NCBI GenBank assembly: GCA_963971285.1
Contig: OZ020263.1
Location: 5,580,001-5,644,000 of the forward strand
DNA: 64,000 nt
Direction of reading: 5' to 3'
From: Astropecten irregularis
Taxonomy: Eukaryota; Echinodermata; Asteroidea; Paxillosida; Astropectinidae
Shown here: piece after piece, positions 22,561 through 34,103 of the stretch
Numbering within the stretch: position 1 is the stretch's first letter
Layout of the letters: every line of letters starts with the position of its first letter
Program-made: the position numbers and the translations under genes
The notes under the pieces: generated by a model
Database searches by the model: none
Told to the model about the DNA's origin: nothing
Seen by the model: the letters and a program-made list of their open reading frames with translations, nothing else

Positions 22561-23437
22561 TCCCTTGTGTTATATGTTGATTTTATTATCATTTGTGTAT
22601 TACATTGATGTATGTATAATGGATGCTTTATGACGAACACGTGGGCCTTGAAGACCGATACAACGGATACCGTCATACCAGAAGTTACACAGGCATCGAG
22701 TGAATGTGGGTGATCATTTATAATAATTCATTGTAAACCTTACATTTTTCGTCTTCGGGCTTTTTGGGGGTGTTCTTAATCAACCGAAATTGAATTTTGA
22801 ATTTGAATTTGAATATCCCCGATGAAATATCGTCCCGCGAAATTCTGTTCTCATTGGAGTGCTTTGATGCATATTATTTCAGCCCAGCGGCCACGAAACC
22901 ATTCACATGTACCACCTTCCATTAATTAAGATACACGCAACATACTGTGCATAAGCAATGCTGCAAACCCGATAACTTGGCGGGTAAAACGGTCATGCCA
23001 TGCCATGAAATAATTAACCTACATTTGCTGTCATTAAATTTATTACCCAATATTAAGGCCACGTGTTTTGGAAATTCAATACCTCCATTTCTCTAGTAGC
23101 TGCACTGTGAAATAATTGTTATTTTTTTCTCTGTGCTCAATAAAATTAAATGTTTTTTTAATCGTATATAATGATCCAAGTCAAACAACATAATGGACCG
23201 TTCCAGCTTTGCCCCGCCCATGTATGTTTTATATACAGCACAATGACCGAGTTTGACCGAGTCTTTCGCGGTCACCTGGTTAAAAGGCGTTCTCCAATTG
23301 GTCAAAGCGTACAGTTTGAATGACAGACTGGAAGGGTCCATTTTCACTGCAGTCAGCTTTTAGTAAGTTACAGCGAAACATTAAGCACTGCGCCATATCT
23401 TGTTCTTCTCTGACGGTATAGACACTCTAATGTAACG
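22561..23437. promoter_or_regulatory. 5' flank of the transporter gene
   Basis: From about 22990 this DNA is recognisably duplicated upstream of the second copy (38205-38497). Shared words are TAGCTGCACTGTGAAAT, CTCTGTGCTC, GTCAAACAACATAAT and CATTAAGCACTGCGCCATAT. Conservation just before the ATG suggests the promoter and 5' UTR are included. No TATA box is obvious. Confidence 0.4.
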
Positions 23438-26400
23438 ATGTTGGAAAACAAGGTAAGTGATCCTCCTCTGTAAACCTCTATAATTATTTGATAAAAAAAA
23501 TCTAATTTCGTTTATCTCTTTCATCATGAAACAATTGAATGATCTTGAGTTGCATAAGCTATTTGGAGCATTGAGCTCAACTGGATAATTGTGCAAACTA
23601 TGATATTGACTGTCGCTGTGGAAGTTTTATATCGCTATGGAACTCGCAAGTTTAGAATTCATGCTTGTCTAAACGGCGAGTATAGGCCTACTGTAGGTAG
23701 GATTTAGGATAAAATTCTCCGTTTTATGGATTAATTTCAAGCAAACTGATGACAGGTTGAGGTTTGTCTAATTAGCATTTTGTACAATAGGATAGTTTTG
23801 TCCATCGGGCACAGCGAAATGGCATCTTATGGTTAACATTAATGAAATCCCATCAGGAAAGTGACTACACAATAATTACTCATCATCACTCTGCCCAATA
23901 ATATTACATGTATATTATACCAGTTGATCACCCATGAATATTTCATGAATATTTCTTGAATATTAATTGAATATGCCTTGAATATTCCTTGAATATCCCT
24001 ACGGTGGGGTGACGTGGCCAAGTGGTCTGACGTATCGTACTCAAGATCCCGTGGTCAATCCACAGATTGTGGGTTCGAATCCAGCCCTGGGTCAGTGGTG
24101 CAAGCTTGCATGCTTGGGCAAGATGCTTTGTCACACATTGCTCCTCTTCACCCAGGTGTAAATGGGTACATGTGAGGGTAGAGATGGCTTTGCGCTTGAT
24201 TAGCCTTCGCGCACTTATAGCAGCCAGGGGCTGTATACTCCCCAGGGAGTTGAGATGGTTTCAGGAATGTTTAATAATGTAGCCCAATAACCAGGGGATA
24301 ATAATAATCTGCGCCTTTCAATGGTACTTTCCAGATACTGTCTGCATTATAAATACTGTGTTATTATTAGTGCACAAAGAAACATTGACGGGAGCGGGAT
24401 TCGAACCGGAGACCTCCTGAATACGATACAGGCGCTCATTTCACCGATACATGCATCAATACTGCAACCTGAGAACGGTATACATGGGGGATCACTCAAA
24501 GAGAATACGGCTTCTTAATTATTATAATCATCAAATAACCTCAAGGGAAACTGACTGTTTCAGTTTCCCTTGTTATTTGATGATTATATTACATGTAATT
24601 AAAAAGCCGTATCCTCTTTGAGTGAGCCCCCATGTACCGTTCTCAGGTTGCAGCATTGTTGCGTGTATAGGTGAAATGATCCCTGGGATACGGCGGTGTA
24701 TGGTTTCATGGCTTCTGACTGCCAAACGGACAAAGGTAATTGACTATTGGGGTCACCACCAACGTAGGGCTGGATAGCTGCAGGTGGTAGAGCGCCTGTA
24801 CGGTTTTCAGGAGGTCGCCGGTTCAAATCTCGCTCTAGTAAATTTTTCTTTGTTCACTTTTCAATGACTTTAATTTCAGTCAGTTTCCCTTGTGGTTATT
24901 TGATGATTGTGTTATTACAAAATAGTATTAAATTCAGCCGATTGGGTTTATGGGAATGTCTCCCAATAAGCCATAATTGGTTGCAAAATTTAGTAGAGGG
25001 AATAAATTCCACCGGAGAAGTATAAGCACCAACCTTTATGTTTATTATAGGCCTAACCGGCAAGCTTTCACACAAAAATAACGTTGTCTTTTATAAATGT
25101 ATTTGCCAATGCCGCAAAATACCGTGGGGCCTATGTACAAATTTACGACGATTTCTCCATAGTTTTCAATGATAATCATGAACTTCTTAGAATTGCATTT
25201 GTATCAAGCATTTTATTCCCGTGTTTGGAATACGCTCTTGGCAGGGACACTTAAGGAAAGATGGCGGCTATGGATGGGTTATCACAGCGATACGTTTCTT
25301 TATCGGTGTGATTGAACTTGGTACGTTCAAAAGCTTCGGCGTGTTCATCTTGCCCATTCGCGAATCGCTCGACTGCTCCGTTACAGCGCTGGGAACTACA
25401 ATGGCGGCATCACACGCCATAGTCTACTTCCTGGGTCAGTATAGAACCTCTGTGGTATTATAGAACAATTGATATAATTCCTGGATATTTGGGAAGGTTA
25501 TTTCAGCCATTTAAGGATTGGGAAAATTAAAATAGCCTATCCAGTAAGTTTCAGTCTGGACCGTACTATTTATCAAGTTAATATTAAAGTACATTCCCCT
25601 CTGAAATGCCGTCATATTTGGGAAAGTAACATTTGGAAACATGATAGGATTCATGCCCGCTGGTGATATCTGGTAACAAAATGGTGCACAAATTCACTTC
25701 TAATAAACTGAAACCGCCATTCGCTCTTCGAAACTGTGAATGCCAATTAGAATGCAGTTTCACTGATTATGTGGTTTTAATATAGGTTTTCCCGCGTCAT
25801 TTTCGGCAAATGAGCGGCCAATTTCATTTTCACGCATTTGTGTTGACGTTAATTTGCCTCCTCGCTTGAAACCGTCCCTCGATTTCACTTTGAAGCATCC
25901 GTATTTATTATTCAATTAAATTCAACAGGCGTTCCGTTTTGCCATGCGAATTTGAATGCTGTTCGAATGGAATTTTTAATTGGAAGACGATTCTTGTTAT
26001 TCGTTTGACGTTTGTGAACATTTGCTTTCACATCACGAAGTGAAATCGAGTGACTATTTTGAGGTGCATTGCAGGTTTACGCGAAATGGAATGACGCAGC
26101 GTTTAAATTGTCCGCTCAAAATTGCTGAAAATGGCCGGGAAAACCTATAATTATATACATTTGGAAAATCAGGTGACTGACAGGCCATGTCACGTCCCCG
26201 AAGCCGATATCCTTCTATCGTTGTAACTTTTCTTCCACCAAGAAGGGCGTAATAATATATCTCACACGTCTTGTTTCCATTGCTTCAGTACCACTGGTCA
26301 ATATCATGACGGAGAGATTTGGCCCAAGACCGCTTACCATTGCAGGAGGGCTAGTCATATCCTTGTCGTTTGGGGCCATCGTTTTCTCAACAAATCTGGC

Positions 26401-28974
26401 AGTCTTTTCATTCTTCGTCATCCTTTGGGGTAAGTTTGTTCAAAATCCTGGCTATTATGATCGGAAAAGGTATGGGTTTTGTTAAGATTTTTTGGCTTTT
26501 CCGCGGAAGCGAAAAGCCTTTAATTTTGTTCTGGTTTTGGCTTTTCTGATTGTGATCGGAAAAGGTATCGCGTTTTGTTCCGATTGAGATTGGAAAAGGA
26601 TACGGTAGGCTATTGTGTTTGTTCGTCTATTTTCTTGTCGTCCTAATCCCATTGACTTTGTACACAGAATTTGCATGCTCCACTTTGCTCACTTTAAACA
26701 GTCAATCTGAACCATACTTGGTGTAAACAAAGTCCCTTATCCCGTAGATGTGCCGCAAACATTTACGTCATCATGACATCATCATGTGTCAAGTGACAGT
26801 ACCATAAAGGGGCAAAAATTACATGCCAATGAACGATCCCTATGTCCGATTGAGTGGAAACTTGGGGCCTGTTTGTTTCACGCAAAGGATCCGATATTTT
26901 GGGATCCACCTCCTATGCAGGGTACGCTAAAATGGGATCCGGACCCGCAGGATTCGTCATGAACAAACTGGCCCTTGATAATTGTCTAAGTCTGGAGATG
27001 TTATATTGAAATATTGCATCGACGTCATCATGACGTCAACCTCTGATTTCTTATGATTTTATTGAAATGTAGGATCATTAAAAGTCTTTTAACGATAACT
27101 TGTGAACGAAAGAAGGTATCTTTGAATTTCTTCCAACAATGTGAAAGCAAAATACTGTGACGTCATCGTGACGTCCCCAAAATGACATTTTTGAAAACAC
27201 ATATAAGTTGACAGGGACCGATCGTATGTGTGTCCGCGATGCTAAATGTGAAACGACAAGGCGACGTATTGGTTGAATTTATAATACATTTTAGCTTCCT
27301 TTATCTCCAGCTAAAGTCAAACTTTTCAGAATGCGCGCATCTGTATGGCAGTGACAAGGCTTGATTGATGAATGATTTTGTGTTCTCTCTTTTTCGTGTT
27401 TTTGAAATGAATTTTGAAAATATTACTAGCATTTCATGTCACCCAGCCCATCCCTAGTGTTAAAGGGTTCTATGTTTCAGTCCAAATCGGATTTTGTTTC
27501 CTCGTTTATGCAGGGATCGGTGTCGCTATGGCTTACATCCCTCCGACTGTCGCTTTGCTGTCTTATTTCCCGACGAACCCCGCCCTGCCGGTCAGTATCA
27601 TATCGGCCGGTAGCGCGCTCGGAATGATGGTCTATCCACCTCTGACGGAGCTCCTGATCGACGCCTACGGCTGGCGAGGAGCCATGTTGATATTCACTGC
27701 TGTAAACGCCAATGTCTGTGTCCTTGGAGCGTTAATCAAGCAATCTCCAGTGGAGTACTCTCCACTTGAAGGCACTACTCATGCCGGTGGCACTACTCAT
27801 GCCGATGACACACCAGATGCTCCTGATGAGAAAGAATCGCGGCATTGCTGTACAACGGCTGCATGGGGTCTTTGCAAAGTTCTGTCTTTGGACGTGCTGT
27901 GGAACGATCCTAGATTCTCGGTGCACGCCTTGGCCTTCTTCCTGCTTGGTATCATGTACAGTGCCTGGATGATCTATCTCGTTCCCCATGCAACCACCAG
28001 AGGGATAGATAACCAACTGGCAACTTTCCTCTCTACAACTGGAGGGATCGGCACCCTGATTGGTCGAATCCTGTACGGACCCGTGTTGCACATGGAGTTC
28101 ATGACACCTGTTCAGATGATGATTCTGTTCAGTTTCACCAACATGGCTGCCTTCTCTCTAGATCCTGTTGTATCCGACAACTATCCGGGTCTCGTGTGCC
28201 TCGCCTTCGTGAACGGTCTGAGCCTTGGGACGATGGCAGGTTTGTTCGTGCTAATCTCCCAGCAGGTCTTGGGCGAAGGCATGGCAGTACGTGGATTGGG
28301 AACGGCGTGCGTCTTCTTCGCGATAGGTGAACTTACTGGAGGAGCATCTGCAGGTAGGACCTTAAGTAGATTTCTGAGTGATTTCCTTTTAAGGAAGGCA
28401 GCATGCATGTATAGGCTGACCCTCAGATGTACTGATCTAATATTGAATGTCCTGGAAACGTACTATTAGGGGGTCCATTTCACCAAACTTATCGTAATTT
28501 ACTATCAATCGACTTAAAATAATGCATAGCAGCTCCATATAAGATGCAATGGGTTATCCTTTGTAACTCGAGTTGCGATCGATCGTAGGGCCTCGTGAAA
28601 TCGAGCCCATGAGTATGTTCTTTTAATGGGAGACTTTTGTTATAAAGGCCTATTTTTTCACCAAAACATTTGGGGTATCTACAGCATCAATACAGATAAA
28701 CTGATATGTGTACTGTGTCTTTCGTAGGCCATTTCCCACCGTCGCGGTCCCAAAACAGCCTTTCCCTCCACTAAAGCTGGACATGGTCTTTTCCTCTTTA
28801 AAACATCTGAAGACCAAGATCTGACAAGGCTGTTCTTTTCTCGTCTCTCCAGGTTGGATGTATGACACATCTGGAAGCTACGACGTCTCGTTCTTGACGC
28901 TTGGTGGTCTAGCGGCCCTTAGCGTATTGGTCTTTGTAGTTGAACGCCTTCTCAACAGGTGCGCTTCTTCTTAG
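23438..28974 (+). CDS. Monocarboxylate transporter-like protein (SLC16/MCT, MFS), five exons
   Basis: Exons 23438-23452, 25245-25434, 26289-26429, 27514-28353 and 28853-28974 join with GT-AG introns in phases 0,1,1,1 to give about 435 residues from MLENK to NRCASS. This is the usual length for this 12-helix major-facilitator family, which moves monocarboxylates or related solutes across the plasma membrane. The N-terminal signature DGGYGWVI (residues 11-18) in helix 1 matches the SLC16 motif. YGWRGAMLIF (helix 5 region) and GIGTLIGRILYGPV (helix 8 region, with the family's Gly-Arg) also fit. A short hydrophilic loop of about 50 residues with a GTTHA repeat separates the halves. The substrate cannot be told from sequence. 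Exon 4 could use an earlier in-frame AG (27480), but 27514 gives the better family fit. Intron 1 carries a SINE and a tRNA-core repeat. Confidence 0.85.
23932..24002 (+). repeat. TTGAATATTCC tandem repeat
   Basis: Six to seven degenerate copies of a 11-12-bp unit (TTGAATATTCC) stand in intron 1 of the transporter. A shorter trace is at 38984 in the second copy. Confidence 0.6.
24005..24310 (+). mobile_element. tRNA-derived SINE
   Basis: The head has Pol III boxes GTGGCCAAGTGGT (A) and GGTTCGAATCC (B, 24072-24082), tRNA-Leu-like spacing, then a body of about 200 bp ending in GATAATAATAAT. It is absent from intron 1 of the duplicate copy, so it was inserted after the duplication or lost there. 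Confidence 0.7.
24375..24905. repeat. tRNA-core repeat, two units in opposite orientation
   Basis: A reversed unit (core remnant 24383-24435) and a forward unit (core 24768-24840) meet tail to tail at a palindrome around GAAACTGACTG/CAGTTTC (24546-24565). The unit lies in intron 1 of the transporter. Confidence 0.7.
26740..27200. repeat. Intronic stretch with clustered TGACGTCA-like words
   Basis: TACGTCATCATGACATCATC, GACGTCATCATGACGTCA and GTGACGTCATCGTGACGTC occur within 430 bp of transporter intron 3. This may be a dispersed repeat; similar text occurs near 40600. Confidence 0.4.
26865..26974. mobile_element. Small GGGCCTGTTTGTT inverted-repeat element
   Basis: The tip GGGCCTGTTTGTTTCACG is matched by CATGAACAAACTGGCCC. 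GGATCC words inside are paired. About 110 bp. Confidence 0.65.
28471..28608. mobile_element. Small MITE, ATTTCACCAAAC type
   Basis: The tip GGGTCCATTTCACCAAACTT and the opposite tip (…GTGAAATCGAGCCC) are inverted. It is the uninterrupted relative of 16125-16500 and lies in the last intron of the transporter. Confidence 0.6.
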
Positions 28975-29232
28975 TAAGTGGACGCTGGTTGCAGATTTGG
29001 CTGACCCAGACGACAGGGTAATGGTTTAGCTGGATTACAAATGAGTCTGTCAGTAAATATACATTAGGCCGTCTTTGGCAGCTGCGAGGTTGTATACAAT
29101 CATCCGAGTATACAATCATGGAATACGGTATAGACACACGAGGGGACAAAATAGCGCCATGGGCTCTGGCCAGCGGTTCAAAATCATCTCGATATTAACA
29201 TTATTATTTTTGATTTGTTTGGTTTATGTCGC
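28975..29232. other. 3' UTR/3' flank of the transporter
   Basis: The first 120 bases recur at 61870-61995, so the duplication covered the 3' UTR. I see no clear AATAAA here. Confidence 0.4.
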
Positions 29233-29323
29233 AATACGGGCGATTCACAATAGTGCGCCAACATGAGTTTCCAACGCGTTGGGCAATCACAATGGTGGCG
29301 CACTATTGTGAAACGCCCGTATT
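29233..29323. mobile_element. 91-bp MITE with 28-bp inverted ends
   Basis: AATACGGGCG...CACAATAGTGCGCCA is followed, after a short spacer, by TGGCGCACTATTGTG...CGCCCGTATT. Confidence 0.75.
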
Positions 29324-29324
29324 A

Positions 29325-29583
29325 GGGACGTTTTCGAAACGGAGGCTGAAGCTCCGTTTCAGGCTCCGGCTCCGTTTCGTGAATCCATTCCAAAACAAGG
29401 GGCATCAAAATAGAGACTTTTGGCTGCAGTTCTGAAGTAGATTCTCTGGTTTAAAAGGGGAAACAGAGCTTCAGCTTCAATGAAAAACCACAACCTATAT
29501 TTTCAGCATATGGATCAGAGCTGGAGCCTGAGCCCGAGCCTGAGCCTGAGCCTGAGCATATGCCTCCGTTTTGAAAAGGCCCC
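29325..29583. mobile_element. GGCCTTTTCGAAAC-type MITE, copy 3
   Basis: Tips GGGACGTTTTCGAAACGGAG and CCTCCGTTTTGAAAAGGCCC are inverted. The interior carries CTGAGC repeats and TTTTGGCTGCAG. Confidence 0.7.
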
Positions 29584-30025
29584 AGGTCACGGTTAAATGA
29601 TTATGATTAAGATGCATAGGAGGTGTGCTTTTAATTAATTTTTTAATTTAATTAATTTTCCATCTGCCGGAGATGTGTTTATATATTTGGTTGTCAAGAA
29701 AACTAATTTTCTGTTCCTAAAAGCTTAAAACCTGCCTTTAGCGATCTACCCTTACTAAATGTTATTCTCTCATAACATTGTTGATAAAAAAAAAAAATAT
29801 TTATTTCAAATAAAGTCATGCAGATAAGTGAAGGTTTTCTCACCAAAATGTTGTACCGGATTATTGTACCTTTTGGTAATGCCACATCCATTTTACCTGC
29901 TCAGTGGAATAGAGATATCTGAGTGTGAGCCGTTATAGTTTTAGACAACAGACAAGCTGATTTCTGGTTCACTGATTTTTCGAGATCATTTCACTTCGGA
30001 TAGAGAGATAGAGGAGGGAAGGCAC
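29584..30025. other. AT-rich intergenic DNA
   Basis: Nothing is recognised apart from A/T runs near 29787. Confidence 0.4.
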
Positions 30026-30402
30026 TGGTGTCGATTTCTGTTCATGATTGGGGGGGGGGGGGGGGGGGGTGATTGGTGATTTGGTGTCCTATGCGAGGGA
30101 GCGAAGCGGGGGAGGCTGTGGGAGGTGGGATACCCCCCTCCCAAACCAAGGACTTTTTAATAAAAACAGGGTCGAAAAGTCGCAGTTTACAGCATTCAAA
30201 AACGATATTCAGAAGAATTAAACAGTATAAATTCATTGCTAAGACTAACAAAACAGCAAGGATCATATAATATTTCTATACAATAAAATTGAATGACATT
30301 CAACCTCTAAATATTGGGGGGATGATAATACACGCCATCCCTCACCTCAAATATTGGGGGGATATATCCCCCCATCCCCCCCCCCCCCCGGGATCGACAC
30401 CC
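30026..30402 (-). mobile_element. GGTGTCGAT-type poly-G element (copy 3)
   Basis: Starts TGGTGTCGAT and ends ATCGACACCC. It shares the GAGCGAAGCGGG block, the CTCCCAAACCAAGGACTTTT block and paired G/C runs with 14337-14690. Confidence 0.7.
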
Positions 30403-30732
30403 ATGAGGGGAGGGGGAGGGGAGAGGGAATGGTAAGGGGGGGAGTGGGTGGAATGGGTAGGGGAGAGATGGCTAAGAATATTGTACTTTCCTACTAGCAA
30501 TACTATTTGATTCCTTTCTTGATCTATCTCAGCTCCAAGAGCTGGTCTTTATGCTCGCGTATAGACCTTACCAGCGTTACGATAATTATGTTGTTTGAAT
30601 ACTAAATGGGTAAATGAATAACACAAGCTCGTAGATGGGTCCATATGCTGCATATTAACTTGTGCAAACACGCAAATAACACGCTCTAATACCTCATTAG
30701 CATATTCAGCGTTATGTGTATTATTGTTCTGA
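30403..30732. other. Intergenic, left flank of the Ngaro element
   Basis: A G/A-rich stretch to about 30470, then ordinary AT-rich DNA. No gene. Confidence 0.45.
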
Positions 30733-30951
30733 AATACGGGTTCCCGGTGCTTGTCTCCGGGCCAACCCCCCTTTGGCCCAGGGGGTTGTGAGCGGCTGTT
30801 ACACTAACCCGAAGCTATTTAACCTGCGCTGTGAGTGGCCCGATGGCTGTGCGCAGTGCCTTCAACAGCCAATCAAAGGCTCCAGTACATCTAGCTGTTA
30901 GATTTTACGCGCGCTCTCTCCCTCTTCGCCTTTCCTCGCCGAACTGAAAAA
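30733..30951 (+). repeat. Ngaro split repeat A1
   Basis: Begins AATACGGGTTCCCGGTGC. Its 219 bp recur at 36367-36585 without a visible difference. It marks the left end of the element. Confidence 0.85.
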
Positions 30952-31024
30952 ACACGCACGAGAACACTCTCCTCGATCCGTCCGAAATTATTCGGATATC
31001 CTCGCCTAAACATCTACCACAGCT

Positions 31025-32458
31025 ATGAGGGGCCGAGGCAGAAAGAGGAAGCACCCTGATGGATCCAATCTGAGACGATCCGACCGCCCAGTAACGAGAC
31101 AAACTCGGGCACAATCTCGGGCAATTGCGTCGCTCCTTAACCCGGAAGTAGACCGGCAGCCATGCACGAATCCTGCTAGCGTGATGACGCGACAGCGCCC
31201 TCAATCGGCCTCCGCTCCAGTCACCAGCCATGTCAGCTGTGCCGGAACAGTCCAGCCGACCGCTCTGCCATCTTCGACCGCGACAACGGCTGATGCGGCC
31301 CCAAGCCGAAGTGACATCACCGTCCCCCTTCTCCAGGGTACCGGCCAATATGCTCCGACACTCCACCAGCTCGCCAGCCCGCCGGGTTTGCCGACGATCT
31401 CCAACACAACACCTACCATGTCCATGCCTACCGCTACCGGGTCTGGGATTCCCAGGATGGCTGATTGTAGCACCGCCACCAGTAACTGCTACCACTACCA
31501 GTACCACGGTCCTGCCCCCACTGGAGCAAGTTCCAGCTCCACCGCTACCCCGCTGACAACTGCCTCTGGCCGTACTACATTCGGCCAACACCAGAGTCCC
31601 AACTATCAGCCCCATACATCTACTTCAGGTGAGCTGCCTGTTGTTTATTCACAACCTGGGCCGGGAACTGGCTTGCATGTTAACACCAACCCTGCCCCAC
31701 TCAGCCAGCTTACTCAGGCCACATCGAGCACAATCCCCATTATTCAAGAGGGAGGGGAAGGGGCCCTAATTTCCATTTGTGAGCCACTTGGGAATGCCAT
31801 CCCTGTGGGAACACGGGAAAAGATAGTTAAAAGTGAGTTCATTGAGCTTGATACCTTGTTGACACGCCATGGCCCGACCAATCCCACTCCCAATCTTACT
31901 TTTACGTTGGACCAATCTGGCCAATTGTGTCTTAAGGACACAAAGAAGAAAACTCAAATCACATCCATACTGTCATGGACCGACGCGTTTCTAATCTACG
32001 CGTCTGTGTTTCTGTCGGCTCACGCGAGTCGATGCCAAGAGATGCTTAAGTATATGCATGTCATTCGCATGGCGGCTGCCCGCTTTTCCAACCGTGGCTG
32101 GCTCGAATATGATCGACAGTTTAGACTGAGGCAACAGGCGCACCCTAGCAGATCTTGGGCTGTTATCGATGGGGAACTCTGGGCCCTCTATGTAACTGCC
32201 CCTGGGTTTGTACACACTGGCTTGGGGGGTCAGGGGGGAACCCAGCCCTATGGGGCCAAGCGCTTTGCGAATTCTTTTCGCCCATTCCCCCGCACACCAA
32301 CAAGAAACACAAGCCACTGCTTTGCATTCAATCGGGCAACAGGCTGTTCAAGGGCCCAATGCACGTACCCGCATAAGTGCCTCACATGCAACTCCCAACT
32401 TCATGGCGCCTTCGCATGTAAATCCCCCTCAAAGAAAAGCGCCGCTGACCACCAGTAA
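31025..32458 (+). CDS. Ngaro ORF1, gag-like protein (fossil element part)
   Basis: 477 residues, beginning MRGRGRKRKHPDGSNLRRSD. A basic start is followed by a long Ser/Thr/Pro-rich stretch (to about residue 240), a more ordered middle, and a Cys/His-rich tail (CTYPHKCLTCNSQLHGAFAC) that resembles a nucleic-acid-binding zinc knuckle. In this family ORF1 is taken to be the particle or RNA-binding protein. It overlaps the start of the RT frame by about 250 bases in another frame. Confidence 0.75.
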   Translation: MRGRGRKRKHPDGSNLRRSDRPVTRQTRAQSRAIASLLNPEVDRQPCTNPASVMTRQRPQSASAPVTSHVSCAGTVQPTALPSSTATTADAAPSRSDITVPLLQGTGQYAPTLHQLASPPGLPTISNTTPTMSMPTATGSGIPRMADCSTATSNCYHYQYHGPAPTGASSSSTATPLTTASGRTTFGQHQSPNYQPHTSTSGELPVVYSQPGPGTGLHVNTNPAPLSQLTQATSSTIPIIQEGGEGALISICEPLGNAIPVGTREKIVKSEFIELDTLLTRHGPTNPTPNLTFTLDQSGQLCLKDTKKKTQITSILSWTDAFLIYASVFLSAHASRCQEMLKYMHVIRMAAARFSNRGWLEYDRQFRLRQQAHPSRSWAVIDGELWALYVTAPGFVHTGLGGQGGTQPYGAKRFANSFRPFPRTPTRNTSHCFAFNRATGCSRAQCTYPHKCLTCNSQLHGAFACKSPSKKSAADHQ

Positions 32459-34103
32459 TGACTGTCCTGGCAAATCCCCACTCTGTAACACACCTACCAA
32501 CTGCGTTTGCTGCATCGCATTTTCACCCATTTGTCTTGAGAAACTCTCGGCTTGGCTTACCTGTTACCCAAATCAGACTGTCGCCACAATGCTCCACGCC
32601 GGATTCACCACCGGCTTTAGGTTAGGCTATGAAGGCCCCCGCACAGCCAGGGAGGCTGACAACTTGCCATCTGTTAAGAAAAATCCAATACTAGCTGTAG
32701 AAAAACTGAGCAAGGAGGTCAAGCTGGGGCGCATGGCAGGCCCATTCAATGTGTCCCCCATTAGTAACCTTAGGATTTCGCCTATTGGCTTGGTACCCAA
32801 AACGGAACCAAACAGCTACAGACTGATACACCACTTATCCTATCCCGAATTGCACTCTGTGAATGATGGGATTGATAGACAGCTCTGCACAGTAAAATAT
32901 TCTAATTTCGATGATGCTGTTGGGTTAGTGATCAGATCTGGGAGAGGAGCCCTTATGGCTAAGGCAGATATCAAATCTGCTTTCCGTTTGCTTCCAATCC
33001 ATCCAGAAGATTTCTGTTTACTGGGCATACGAGTTGGGAATGACATCTACATTGACAAGACCCTGCCAATGGGGGTGGCTTGCGCACCAGCTTACTTCGA
33101 AAAATTCTCCACATTTCTCCAATGGGTCGTGGACAAACGCACTGGGTCAGGCCATTTATGCCACTATGTAGATGACTTTCTCATGGTTGGGGGTCCGCCC
33201 AATGGGGGGCCACCATCATGCCATACCATCCTGCAATGGCTCCTTACAACTTGCAAGGAATTCGGCATTCCTCTCGCGGAGGAAAAAACTGTCCTCCCAA
33301 CCACACAACTGACATTCTTGGGGTTACAGATAGACTCAATTTCCCAAACAGTAACAGTGCCTACAGATAAACTTGAATCATTGGAAGCCAAGCTGAGAGA
33401 CGCTCTTCGTGCACACAAGCTAACCCTCTCTTGCCTCCAATCACTCATCGGATCTCTATCCTTTGTGTGCCGTGCGGTACCTCCTGGGCGAGCCTTCCTC
33501 AGGAGGCTTACCGATGCCACAAAAGGTGCAAAGCACCAATGGCAAAAAATCAGGCTGACTAAGGGCGCGAAGGAGGACATACTTATGTGGCAGGTTTTCC
33601 TTCGCGACTTTAATGGCAGGACCTTGTTCCCAGATCAGTATTGGCTACTCGATGTAGACTTAGAGTTTTTTACTGATGCTAGTGGGGGGATAGGTTTTGG
33701 TGGATTCTTCCAGGGCTCGTGGTTCAGTGGGAAATGGCCAGAATTCATCCACAAAAAACGGTCATCCATCGCCTGGCTAGAATTCTTTCCCGTAGTAGTG
33801 GCTCTCACGCTTTGGGGAACGGCCCTGGCAGGGAAACGAGTGATTATTCGGTCAGACAATGCCGCGGTGGTGTCGATCATTAATAAACAGTCGTCCAAAT
33901 GCCCCCACATCATGAGATTAGTTAGATTCTTTGTTTTACAATGTCTTCAGGGCAACATTTCCTTTAAGGCCAATCACATTCCGAGCATTCAGAATAACAT
34001 TGCGGACGCACGCTCCCGTTCACAGATGAGCAGATTCAGGCAATTGGCCCCCACAGCTACCCCCTTGGGATTGGAAGTCCCGCCCTTCCTATGGAAGCTC
34101 TGA
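32208..34103 (+). CDS. Ngaro reverse transcriptase/RNase H (fossil element part)
   Basis: The open frame is 631 codons; the real start is unknown. RT signs are LVPKTEPNSYRLIHHLSYPE, MAKADIKSAFRLLPIHPED and the catalytic box HYVDDFLMV (YVDD near residue 320). RNase H signs follow: FFTDASGGIGFGG (near 489), the WLEFFPVVVAL Glu, RSDNAAVVSIIN (near 549) and NNIADARSR. The pattern is DIRS/Ngaro type rather than LTR type, and no protease or DDE integrase is present. It overlaps the recombinase frame by 13 bases. Confidence 0.85.
   Translation: MYTLAWGVRGEPSPMGPSALRILFAHSPAHQQETQATALHSIGQQAVQGPNARTRISASHATPNFMAPSHVNPPQRKAPLTTSNDCPGKSPLCNTPTNCVCCIAFSPICLEKLSAWLTCYPNQTVATMLHAGFTTGFRLGYEGPRTAREADNLPSVKKNPILAVEKLSKEVKLGRMAGPFNVSPISNLRISPIGLVPKTEPNSYRLIHHLSYPELHSVNDGIDRQLCTVKYSNFDDAVGLVIRSGRGALMAKADIKSAFRLLPIHPEDFCLLGIRVGNDIYIDKTLPMGVACAPAYFEKFSTFLQWVVDKRTGSGHLCHYVDDFLMVGGPPNGGPPSCHTILQWLLTTCKEFGIPLAEEKTVLPTTQLTFLGLQIDSISQTVTVPTDKLESLEAKLRDALRAHKLTLSCLQSLIGSLSFVCRAVPPGRAFLRRLTDATKGAKHQWQKIRLTKGAKEDILMWQVFLRDFNGRTLFPDQYWLLDVDLEFFTDASGGIGFGGFFQGSWFSGKWPEFIHKKRSSIAWLEFFPVVVALTLWGTALAGKRVIIRSDNAAVVSIINKQSSKCPHIMRLVRFFVLQCLQGNISFKANHIPSIQNNIADARSRSQMSRFRQLAPTATPLGLEVPPFLWKL

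Noticed and set aside
27480-27513. Upstream alternative acceptor for transporter exon 4
   Set aside because: In frame, but it adds eleven residues that break the fit to the helix 3-4 region of SLC16 proteins.
31201-31615. Open frames opposite the Ngaro gag-like ORF, up to 236 codons
   Set aside because: Antisense shadows caused by GC-rich codon use in ORF1; no domain and no independent signal.
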